A stretch of DNA of 64,000 bases. It comes from CAYRWR01 sp964537555. GTDB taxonomy: Bacteria; Spirochaetota; Brevinematia; Brevinematales; CAYRWR01. How positions within the stretch are numbered: the first letter of the stretch is position 1; each line of letters begins with the position of its first letter. Below are positions 40,325-46,778 of this stretch, one piece after another. The stretch covers positions 25,745 to 89,744 of the forward strand of contig CAZIAD010000011.1 in assembly GCA_964537555.1 (NCBI GenBank), in the 5' to 3' direction. Below the pieces are notes generated by a model. The model had not been told where the DNA came from. It did no database searches and saw only the letters and a list, made by a program, of their open reading frames with translations. A program made the position numbers and the translations under genes.

Positions 40325-40786
40325 TTGGAAAAGATTAAGACTCGTGCCTACGGTGAGATTGAAGTCCCAGATAACTCGGCTATACACTTTAAACGAGGCA
40401 TCATGGGATTTGAAGATCACGAGGACTATTACCTCCTTGAGATGAAAGACCTGGAGAACTTTTACTGGCTCCAGTCCAAAGATGACAGTGAGCTCGCCTT
40501 CATCGTGATAGACCCCAGGGTATTTGTCCACGACTACAAGCTGGACATAGATGAAAACGACTGGGAGATGCTGGAGCTGACTAATGCAGCCGATGCTATA
40601 GACCTGGTCATAGCCAATGTACCTGAAGACCCTGCGCAGATGTCGCTCAATCTGCTGGGACCGGTAGTCATAAATGCCCAGAAAAAGATCGCCTTACAGG
40701 GGATTTCCAACAATTCCGAGTATGGGACCCGTCATATGGTGTTCCAGAACCAGGAAGAGGAAGAAAAAGTAGCCCAAAAGGCATAG
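40325..40786 (+). CDS. fliW: Flagellar assembly factor FliW
   Basis: This 153-residue protein has FliW features: GEIEVPDNSAIHFKRGIMGFEDH, FYWLQSKDDSELAFIVIDPRVFV, and the C-terminal NLLGPVVINAQKKIALQG. FliW binds flagellin and, when free, antagonises CsrA by a non-competitive contact. It begins with TTG behind AAGGAGAA. Gene order fliW-csrA follows the usual bacterial pairing and links filament assembly to translation control. Confidence 0.95.
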   Translation: MEKIKTRAYGEIEVPDNSAIHFKRGIMGFEDHEDYYLLEMKDLENFYWLQSKDDSELAFIVIDPRVFVHDYKLDIDENDWEMLELTNAADAIDLVIANVPEDPAQMSLNLLGPVVINAQKKIALQGISNNSEYGTRHMVFQNQEEEEKVAQKA

Positions 40787-40816
40787 GACCGAGCAGGACA
40801 CGGAGGGGAAACAGAT
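40785..40816 (+). promoter_or_regulatory. GGA-rich leader between fliW and csrA (candidate CsrA autoregulatory sites)
   Basis: Within about 30 nt upstream of the csrA start there are AGGA (40785-40788), AGGA (40795-40798) and CGGAGGGGA (40801-40809, the ribosome site). CsrA binds GGA motifs, often overlapping the ribosome site. Confidence 0.4.
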
Positions 40817-41074
40817 TTGTTAGTATTGTCACGAAAGGAAAACGAATCCATCATCATCAATGATGACATCGAGATAAAAGTGATCAGCCTGAGACAGGAT
40901 CAGGTCAAGATAGGCATTGTAGCCCCTAAAAAGGTCAAGATCTACCGCAAGGAGATATTTGATGAAATACAGGCCGCTAACATCGAAGCTGCCCAGGGAG
41001 CAAATACACTGGACGCCCTGAAGCATGTGATCAAACAACAGGGTGAGAAAAAGGAGAAAAAGGATGGTCAGTAA
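40817..41074 (+). CDS. csrA: Carbon storage regulator CsrA
   Basis: The 85-residue protein starts MLVLSRKENESIIINDDIEIKVISLRQDQVKIGIVAPKKVKIYRKEIFDEI, essentially the canonical CsrA, with the RNA-contacting LSRK near the N-terminus. It is a dimeric RNA-binding repressor that blocks translation at GGA motifs and in flagellated bacteria controls flagellin synthesis through FliW. Start is TTG after GGAGGGG. The C-terminal 25 residues extend beyond the core and are rich in Glu/Lys. Its stop overlaps the next start by 11 bp. Confidence 0.96.
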   Translation: MLVLSRKENESIIINDDIEIKVISLRQDQVKIGIVAPKKVKIYRKEIFDEIQAANIEAAQGANTLDALKHVIKQQGEKKEKKDGQ

Positions 41075-41285
41075 AGAAAAGCTCGAAATGCTGAAATATT
41101 ACGAAAAAGGGCTGGAACTGTACCGCAATCGAAAATTTGAAGAATCCCAGAGTTATTTTAATAAGTGTCTGGAACTGGTACCGGATGACGGCCCTTCCCA
41201 GATCTATATAGACAGATGTCAGGCATTCATGCAGGAACCTCCTCCCGAAAACTGGGACGGGGTATTTGTGATGAAGACAAAATAA
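41064..41285 (+). CDS. Small TPR-like protein resembling the C-terminal tail of CHASE2-type adenylate cyclases
   Basis: This 73-residue protein contains LKYYEKGLELYRNRKFEESQSYFNKCLEL and PDDGPSQIYIDRCQAFMQEPPPENWDGVFVMKTK. That block is found at the end of many bacterial class III cyclases after the catalytic domain. Here it stands alone. The ATG at 41064 follows AAGGAGAAAAAGG and overlaps csrA by 11 bp, so translation is coupled. Function is unknown; a protein-interaction module is most likely. Confidence 0.75.
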   Translation: MVSKEKLEMLKYYEKGLELYRNRKFEESQSYFNKCLELVPDDGPSQIYIDRCQAFMQEPPPENWDGVFVMKTK

Positions 41286-41298
41286 AGGAGAAAAGAAC

Positions 41299-41658
41299 AT
41301 GGCACAGCAGATAGACCCCTATCGCGATTATCTCACTAAGACTGAGCTGAGCGATTCCACATTTTTTGATGGGGTGATGAAGTTTGACGATTCCCTCAGG
41401 ATCAATGGTAAATATAAAGGCAGCGTGGTGGCTAAAGGACTACTGGTCCTGGGACCCAAGGCCCAGATCAAAGGCAACATCGAATGTGATGAGGTCATCA
41501 TCGGAGGAGAGCTCCGGGGAAATGTGACGGCACACAAGAGACTGGAGCTGTTTGACTCTGCCAGACTCTATGGAGACATCAAGACTGCCAAACTGAAGAT
41601 CGCCGACGGGGTGGTCTTTGAAGGCAAATGTGAGATGACCAAAGTAGACAACAACTAA
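41299..41658 (+). CDS. Bactofilin-family cytoskeletal protein
   Basis: This 119-residue protein has the bactofilin right-handed beta-helix core (about 20-110): FDGVMKFDDSLRINGKYKGSVVAKGLLVLG, KGNIECDEVIIGGELRGNV and AKLKIADGVVFEGKCEM, with regular six-residue turns. Bactofilins polymerise without nucleotide and position cell-wall or motility machinery. It is 13 nt downstream of the small TPR gene in the fliW-csrA unit. Short flanking tails are typical. Confidence 0.92.
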   Translation: MAQQIDPYRDYLTKTELSDSTFFDGVMKFDDSLRINGKYKGSVVAKGLLVLGPKAQIKGNIECDEVIIGGELRGNVTAHKRLELFDSARLYGDIKTAKLKIADGVVFEGKCEMTKVDNN

Positions 41659-41690
41659 GCTTTGTCATTACAACAGAAAGAATTACTTTT

Positions 41691-41710
41691 AATATTGTAT
41701 TGACAATATT
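41691..41710. repeat. 8-bp inverted repeat over the STAS-gene promoter
   Basis: AATATTGT (41691-41698) and ACAATATT (41703-41710) around ATTG; the right arm overlaps the -35 element TTGACA at 41700-41705, as an operator would. Confidence 0.45.
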
Positions 41711-41728
41711 GCGATTTCTATGTATTAT
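41700..41728 (+). promoter_or_regulatory. Strong sigma70-like promoter for the STAS-dxr unit
   Basis: Consensus TTGACA (41700-41705), 17-nt spacer, TATTAT (41723-41728), 37 nt before the ATG at 41766. Confidence 0.65.
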
Positions 41729-41765
41729 TAAGTACTCAACTGAATTTACTTGGGTGGAGGATTAA

Positions 41766-42101
41766 ATGGTAGATACAGAAAAAAACGGTAATGTTATTAT
41801 TTTAAAAGTATCCGGCAGACTGGAGATCAACCAGGCCCTGGAACTGGAAGAAGTAATCAACACCCATATAAACAGCGGAAGTAAATTCTTCGTATTTGAC
41901 CTGGGAGATGTACACTATCTGAGCAGCAGTGGTATACGGGTATTTATTGCCACTCTGAGACAGCTCAAAGACCTGGAAGGCAGACTCATTTTGAGCAATC
42001 TCAGCCCTAATGTAATAAAGACATTAAAGATCGTAGAACTAGATGGACTCTTCGAGATAATCAATGGCGTAGATGACGCTGTGAAGGTGCTTACTGCCTA
42101 A
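41766..42101 (+). CDS. STAS-domain anti-sigma factor antagonist-like protein
   Basis: This 111-residue single STAS domain has SGRLEINQALELEEVIN, FVFDLGDVHYLSSSGIRVFIATLRQLKDLEGRLILSNLSPNV. The conserved phospho-acceptor serine lies within residues 53-55. Such proteins (SpoIIAA/RsbV type) bind an anti-sigma factor or kinase and switch its partner. No kinase or phosphatase partner is next to it. GGGTGGAGG precedes the ATG. Its stop overlaps the next ATG by one base. Confidence 0.9.
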   Translation: MVDTEKNGNVIILKVSGRLEINQALELEEVINTHINSGSKFFVFDLGDVHYLSSSGIRVFIATLRQLKDLEGRLILSNLSPNVIKTLKIVELDGLFEIINGVDDAVKVLTA

Positions 42102-42514
42102 TGAGCAGCCGTCTACTGCTCTCATTAGCCGGCTTTATCCTGATCGTAGGAGGAGGAGCTCTTTGGCTGGGTATCCAGTGGCTCAAAAGAAAAAAGTTAA
42201 AAGAGAACCTTCTTTCCTTACCCAAGGAAAGAAGGTTTTTTTGGTATCAGCTCAAAGAGGCGGGCTATGAGATACTGGCCCGGGAACAGGAAAAACAGGC
42301 TTCTCTGTATATCAATGGAGAAAAAAGAAAGATCGGCCTTAAGCTGGAATTTATGGCCCGCATACAGCGCCGGACCTATGCCTGTGTTTTTTCCGGAGGC
42401 CTGCCTGAATCCGAGCTGCTAAAATTGTTTTACGTATATATTTTTGTATTCCGGGTCCAAGGGGTGATCTTTTTCGATGAAGAGACCAAGTCCCTGCAGA
42501 TCTGGGAAGAATAA
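42101..42514 (+). CDS. Single-pass membrane protein, conserved spirochaete type, unknown function
   Basis: This 137-residue protein has one N-terminal membrane helix (about 5-28), a basic stretch KRKKLKENLLSLPKERR, and a soluble C-terminal part with LYINGEKRKIGLKLEFMARI and a VYIFVFRVQGVIFFDEETK strand pair. The coding region contains a near-perfect intrinsic-terminator-like hairpin (42206-42242, codons 36-48). It lies between the STAS gene (TAATG junction) and dxr (12 nt gap). No function can be given. Confidence 0.75.
   Translation: MSSRLLLSLAGFILIVGGGALWLGIQWLKRKKLKENLLSLPKERRFFWYQLKEAGYEILAREQEKQASLYINGEKRKIGLKLEFMARIQRRTYACVFSGGLPESELLKLFYVYIFVFRVQGVIFFDEETKSLQIWEE
42201..42242 (+). terminator. 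Intragenic intrinsic-terminator-like hairpin upstream of dxr
   Basis: A 14-bp perfect stem (42206-42219 with 42224-42237), loop ACCC, and T7 at 42236-42242. It lies inside the coding region of the membrane-protein gene. Extra A-T/G-T pairs extend the stem to 42201. Confidence 0.75.
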
Positions 42515-42525
42515 AGCAGGTATCA

Positions 42526-43695
42526 ATGAAAGAAAAAGTAGTATTACTGGGCGGCACCGGCTCTATCGGTAAATCCTCTCTGGATGTCCTGAGAAGCTAT
42601 CCCCGGGACTTTTACCTGGTGGGAGTGAGCGGCCATAACAATCTGGAAGAACTGGCCCTCATCATACAGGAATTTACCCCTCAGTATGTCTGTCTCAAAG
42701 AAGAAGACAGCGAATTTATAGACCGCTTCCCGGGTATCAATTTTGCCTGGGGAGAGACCGGGATCATCGAGCTGGCAGAGCTCTCAGAAGCGGACACCGT
42801 CATCAATGCCATACCCGGTATGGCAGGACTGGCCCCCTGTCTGGCCGCCATCCGCAAGAACAAACGTATACTTTCTGCCAATAAAGAGGCCTTTGTGGCC
42901 GCCGGTGAGATCATCAATGCAGAACTGGATAAAAGCGATGCTGTGATCCTGCCCGTCGATTCGGAGCATAATGCCATATTCAATCTATTTACCCGATTTG
43001 ACCGTAAAGATATAAGCGCCATAAAGCTGACCGCTTCCGGTGGCCCTTTCCTGCGCCGTGAGATCACCGAGGATGTGGCTATAGCGGATGTGCTCAAGCA
43101 CCCTACCTGGAATATGGGCCCCTACATCACAGTCAATTCAGCCACCATGATGAATAAAGGATTCGAAGTCATAGAGGCCCATCACCTGTTCCGCATCGAC
43201 TATGATCGGATCAAAGTCCTGATCCATCCCCAGTCCCAGGTACACGGCCTCATCGAGACTATAGACGGTTCCCAGTTTATCTGTGCTTCTCCCAATGATA
43301 TGCGCTATCCCATCGCCCTCTCTCTGTTCTATCCCCGCATTCCTGCAGATCCGCCCTTTGGAAAGATCGATATGAGGCACCAGTCCTGGGAATTTGAAGA
43401 ACCAGACTGGCAGAAGTTTCCCCTCCTCAAACTGGCCTATGAGGTGGGTGAAGCCGGAGGGATATTGCCCGCAGTACTGAATGCGGCTAATGAGATAGTA
43501 GTAGAAAAATTCCTGGCGGGCTTTCTGCCCTTTATATACATACCCGAGATCATCAAACAGATCGTAGACCGATTTGAGAATATCTCCCAGCCCCGCCTCG
43601 AAGAGATCCTCATAGCTGATAAAAAAGCCCGCATCATGGCCCTGGACATCATGAATGCCATACTGGAACAGATCCCCGACCCAGAATCAGAATAA
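42526..43695 (+). CDS. dxr: 1-deoxy-D-xylulose-5-phosphate reductoisomerase
   Basis: The 389-residue protein has an N-terminal NADPH-binding motif LLGGTGSIGKSSLDVLRSY, SANKEAFVAAG, PVDSEHNAIFN, TASGGPF near residues 167-173, the HPTWNMGP active-site loop and NSATMMNKGFEVIEAHHLF. It catalyses the second committed step of the MEP isoprenoid pathway, making 2-C-methyl-D-erythritol 4-phosphate. Length is normal. It is the third gene of a unit with the STAS and membrane-protein genes. Confidence 0.97.
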   Translation: MKEKVVLLGGTGSIGKSSLDVLRSYPRDFYLVGVSGHNNLEELALIIQEFTPQYVCLKEEDSEFIDRFPGINFAWGETGIIELAELSEADTVINAIPGMAGLAPCLAAIRKNKRILSANKEAFVAAGEIINAELDKSDAVILPVDSEHNAIFNLFTRFDRKDISAIKLTASGGPFLRREITEDVAIADVLKHPTWNMGPYITVNSATMMNKGFEVIEAHHLFRIDYDRIKVLIHPQSQVHGLIETIDGSQFICASPNDMRYPIALSLFYPRIPADPPFGKIDMRHQSWEFEEPDWQKFPLLKLAYEVGEAGGILPAVLNAANEIVVEKFLAGFLPFIYIPEIIKQIVDRFENISQPRLEEILIADKKARIMALDIMNAILEQIPDPESE

Positions 43696-43721
43696 AGGCA
43701 TTAGCCGAACCTGCATCCAGC

Positions 43722-43750
43722 TTGAAATATCCCCACAGCAATGCTACACT
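43722..43750 (+). promoter_or_regulatory. Sigma70-like promoter for the cyclase-domain gene
   Basis: TTGAAA (43722-43727), 17-nt spacer, TACACT (43745-43750), followed by a leader of about 110 nt to the ATG at 43868. Confidence 0.5.
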
Positions 43751-43867
43751 ATTTAGAGACAGGGAATCAGTATAAAAAACTGCCGCATGACAACCAGTGG
43801 ACCGGCGACATTCTCCTTTACTGTCAGACATAGGGGCTGACGTTAAACCACACAACAGGAGGATATT

Positions 43868-44389
43868 ATGAATTGGAACGAGATCATCACCCCCCAGGAT
43901 CACAGCCTGCTCATCGCGGGGTATGACATCCGTAAATCAGATCGTCTTATGAAAAAACAGGATTCACAGTCTGTATTCCATATGCTGGATGACCTGGCCC
44001 GGCTGGCCCAGGAACTGATCATCCCCGCTCAGGGCAGACTGATCAAGCTGCTGGGAGACAGTGCTCTCATCGTATTTCCCGAAAAAAACAGCGACGCCGG
44101 TATCAACATCATGATGGAACTGCAAAACAAAGGAGAACGGCTATTGGCCCGTTATTCTCCCCTCACCCTGTCAGTATTCTGTCATGTCGGAGATGTGACT
44201 ATAGGCCCCATGGGCCCTCACCGGCAGCTGGACATCATCGGAAAAGCGGTGAACACCCTGTTCAAACTGGAGCATGACTACCCTCAGCAGAAGCTGGTGA
44301 TCAGCCCTCAGGCTTTTCGTAAGCTCCGGAAAGAGACCAGGGAACGCTATCATAAATTCACGCCGCCCGTAGTCTATTTCGGCCAATAG
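43868..44389 (+). CDS. Stand-alone class III nucleotidyl cyclase domain
   Basis: This 173-residue protein is little more than a class III cyclase domain. Recognisable positions are AGYDIRKS (first metal Asp), RLIKLLGDSALIVF (Lys and second metal Asp), and RQLDIIGKAVNTLFKLE (the adenine-specifying Asp and the conserved Asn). The transition-state arginine that normally follows the Asn is replaced by Lys in the visible alignment. It may be a weak adenylate cyclase or a non-catalytic relative. No sensor domain is attached. GGAGGA precedes the ATG. The separate tail-like protein at 41064-41285 could be a partner. Confidence 0.7.
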   Translation: MNWNEIITPQDHSLLIAGYDIRKSDRLMKKQDSQSVFHMLDDLARLAQELIIPAQGRLIKLLGDSALIVFPEKNSDAGINIMMELQNKGERLLARYSPLTLSVFCHVGDVTIGPMGPHRQLDIIGKAVNTLFKLEHDYPQQKLVISPQAFRKLRKETRERYHKFTPPVVYFGQ

Positions 44390-44434
44390 GTTGGCATGGA
44401 TCCCCTGTCTCTATTTTTTTAGGAAGGAAATATT

Positions 44435-45061
44435 TTGAAAGACATCAGACAAAAACTGGCCTCCTATGCCAGGCTCCTCTACAAAAGAGCTTACAGTATA
44501 GCCACTGAAGGTAATCTCAGCGTGCGCCTGGAGGACGATCAATACCTGATCACCCCCAGTAAATGTATCAAACACTTTATTAAGCCCGCACAAATGGTAC
44601 TGATAAATGATAAAGGGGATATGTCAGACCCGGTTCAGTCTGCCAGCACGGAGCGCTACACCCACCTCGAGATCTACAAGCAAAACCCTCAGGCCCAAGC
44701 CATCGTCCATGCCCACCCTCATTATGTACTATTATGTTCAATAGCGGGCCTGGATCCTTTTGCCCGTCCCTTTCTCATAGAAAGTGCCCTCTTTCTGCCC
44801 AGGGTCCGCTACGGGGGATTTGCCCTGCCCTCCAGTCAGGATGGGGCCCGGGCGGTACGTGACATTTGTGCCGGCACCCAGGCTATAATTCTGGAAGGCC
44901 ACGGCTGCTTTACCTGGGGAGACAGCCTGGAACAGGCCTTTTCCCTGCTCGAAGTCATGGAAAAGACGGCCCGTATGTATTATGAAGCCCATGCTGCCGG
45001 CCTGGAATTGCGCTATCTCGGCAGTGAAGAGCTGGCCGCTTTGCGCAAAGTACGGTATTAA
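44435..45061 (+). CDS. Class II aldolase/adducin-family protein (fuculose-phosphate aldolase type)
   Basis: This 208-residue protein has GNLSVRLEDDQYLITPSKC, the zinc ligands in IVHAHPHYVLL, and the third histidine in ILEGHGCFTWG. Family members split sugar phosphates, for example L-fuculose-1-phosphate or 5-deoxyribulose-1-phosphate, into dihydroxyacetone phosphate and an aldehyde. With the mtnA of this window, a DHAP shunt is conceivable. The start is TTG after AGGAAGGA. Substrate is not provable from sequence. Gap to the next gene is 43 nt. Confidence 0.88.
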   Translation: MKDIRQKLASYARLLYKRAYSIATEGNLSVRLEDDQYLITPSKCIKHFIKPAQMVLINDKGDMSDPVQSASTERYTHLEIYKQNPQAQAIVHAHPHYVLLCSIAGLDPFARPFLIESALFLPRVRYGGFALPSSQDGARAVRDICAGTQAIILEGHGCFTWGDSLEQAFSLLEVMEKTARMYYEAHAAGLELRYLGSEELAALRKVRY

Positions 45062-45104
45062 GAAAACAGGCTGAGCCTATCCGGAATAAATCCCTGGAGG
45101 ACTA

Positions 45105-45608
45105 ATGAAGAAGAAATATGATTCCCCTCTCTATCTGAATAAGACTGCTTCTCCGGATGCTGCCGGGCTCAAGGAAGAGATACAACATATATTGTCCAGT
45201 GAGTCTTTTGCCGTGCTGTCTACCCAGGGAGAGGGGCAGGCCCACAGTTCTCTCATCAGTTTTTCCAGTTTTGATGATCTGAGAAAGCTGGTATTTTCTA
45301 CCCCCACCCAGACACGAAAATATGAGCTGATATCCCGGTCTGCCCAGGTATCCATACTGGTAGACACCCGCTGCCAAAGCCAGGGCAGTATCAATCATAT
45401 AAAGGCAGTCACCATCAGCGGTAGGGCCCGTATCATTGCCTCCGGGCCTGAATCCCAGGAATACGAAGAAATACTGCTGAGTGATTATCCCAATCTGGAA
45501 TCATTCATAAAGGCTCCTACCAGCTCCGTGATAGTAGTGGATGTACATCACTACCACTATGTGCGCAGCTTTCAGGAAGTCCTGGAATGGGATCCAAATG
45601 GGATATAG
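45105..45608 (+). CDS. Pyridoxamine 5'-phosphate oxidase-like flavin-binding protein
   Basis: This 167-residue protein fits the split-barrel PNPOx-like family: FAVLSTQGEGQAHSSLISFSSFDDLRKLVFSTPTQTRKYELI, VSILVDTR, VTISGRARII and a closing VVVDVHHYHYVRSF. Such proteins bind FMN, F420 or heme and include reductases and heme-degrading HugZ-like members. The family-level call is good; substrate unknown. GGAGG precedes the ATG. Confidence 0.75.
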   Translation: MKKKYDSPLYLNKTASPDAAGLKEEIQHILSSESFAVLSTQGEGQAHSSLISFSSFDDLRKLVFSTPTQTRKYELISRSAQVSILVDTRCQSQGSINHIKAVTISGRARIIASGPESQEYEEILLSDYPNLESFIKAPTSSVIVVDVHHYHYVRSFQEVLEWDPNGI

Positions 45609-45663
45609 ATATAGGCAGGGTACTCCCTTATAAATAGGGAATTGTAAAAAATCCTAAAAAAAC

Positions 45664-45693
45664 AGCCCGGGAGTTTTATCCCGGGCTATTTAT
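45664..45693 (-). terminator. Bidirectional intrinsic terminator between convergent genes
   Basis: A 9-bp stem (45664-45672 with 45679-45687) and GTTTTA loop. On the minus strand a T7 run follows, so it should stop the HEAT-repeat gene transcript. On the plus strand the tail is only moderately T-rich. Confidence 0.8.
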
Positions 45694-45710
45694 TATTTCA
45701 TTAAAATGTC

Positions 45711-46760
45711 TTATTCTGCAACAGCCTCTTTCATGACTTCATCCTTGTCCAGGACTCTGATATAGCCCCCAAAGACCCAGCCTACTTCACCCTTTTCATT
45801 ACGGATCTTGTACCAGTAGTCATTCTTGCCATCGATGATAAACTTGATCTTGGTCTTTTCGATAATGGTGGACAGTTCTCCCACATCCAGCATACCTTTT
45901 ACAGCCGAGCGGGTATTGGCCTCAGACCTCATGTTCAGCTTACTGGCTGTGACTACACTATAGGATTTGCTTAGCTCGATATTCTTCAGGGCTTTTAATA
46001 ATAATGACTTAAGTTCCTGATTGTTCTCGGGGGCATATAAATAGCCCTTGGCCAGGACATCCTGGGCTCCGGCATACTTTTCCTGACCCATAAATTCTGC
46101 CAGTATGGCAAAACTGGAGTCGAAACTGTAATCATTGATCTTCTGATTGAGGTACTTCACGATGCCGCTGTAGGAAGTCTTGGCTTTGATGCCAGTCAGG
46201 GCTTTAGCACAATCTGCTGTATTCATACCTTTATTCATATGATCCAGTAAGGGCTGAGATGCCTTGGCTGACCCGGTATTACCCAGGGCCTCTATCACTC
46301 TTTTAGTATTATTCCCTTTCTTCAGCTCTTCAATCAGTACATTTACTGCTTTTTCATCATCAAAATAGCCCAGGGCATAGAGGGCGTGTTCCCGTATCAC
46401 ATCTTTTTCTGATGTTGTCTTGTATACTTTGAGTAAGACAGGCAGGTTGGAATCTATTTTTAATTTCCCCAGGCTCAGCACTACCTTAGACCGCACATTA
46501 TCATCATCTATCTCCAGGGACTGCAGGAGCTGAGAATTTCCGCTCTTCACATCAGCGTTTCCCAGGATCTCGGCTGCCTGGGCCCGCTTAAAGGAGTCCT
46601 GATTGGTCTCCAGGGTACTTATCAGTATCTGTTGGGCTACCGCATCACCTGCTTTTGCCTTCATTTCCAGATCTGCCCAGTCCAGGCTGGCACCGCCTCC
46701 CTTACACCCGGCAAAACTGAGAATAAACAATAAAAGAACACTTCTAGTCAGCACCTTCAT
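45711..46760 (-). CDS. HEAT-repeat lipoprotein with C-terminal SH3 domain
   Basis: This 349-residue protein has a lipoprotein signal with lipobox LSFAGC (Cys at 18), then HEAT-like repeats about 45-260 (RAQAAEILGNADVKSGNSQLLQ, VRSKVVLSLGKL, REHALYALGYF). An SH3-like domain about 275-345 follows: TASKLNMRSEANTRSAVKG ... WYKIRNEKGEVGWVFGGYIRV. The start ATG at 46760 is preferred over the upstream frame because GGAGG sits ahead. It follows the SH3-like lipoprotein upstream with an 18-nt gap. It probably mediates envelope protein interactions; function unknown. Confidence 0.8.
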   Translation of the reverse strand: MKVLTRSVLLLFILSFAGCKGGGASLDWADLEMKAKAGDAVAQQILISTLETNQDSFKRAQAAEILGNADVKSGNSQLLQSLEIDDDNVRSKVVLSLGKLKIDSNLPVLLKVYKTTSEKDVIREHALYALGYFDDEKAVNVLIEELKKGNNTKRVIEALGNTGSAKASQPLLDHMNKGMNTADCAKALTGIKAKTSYSGIVKYLNQKINDYSFDSSFAILAEFMGQEKYAGAQDVLAKGYLYAPENNQELKSLLLKALKNIELSKSYSVVTASKLNMRSEANTRSAVKGMLDVGELSTIIEKTKIKFIIDGKNDYWYKIRNEKGEVGWVFGGYIRVLDKDEVMKEAVAE

Positions 46761-46778
46761 AAAAACCTCCACCACATA

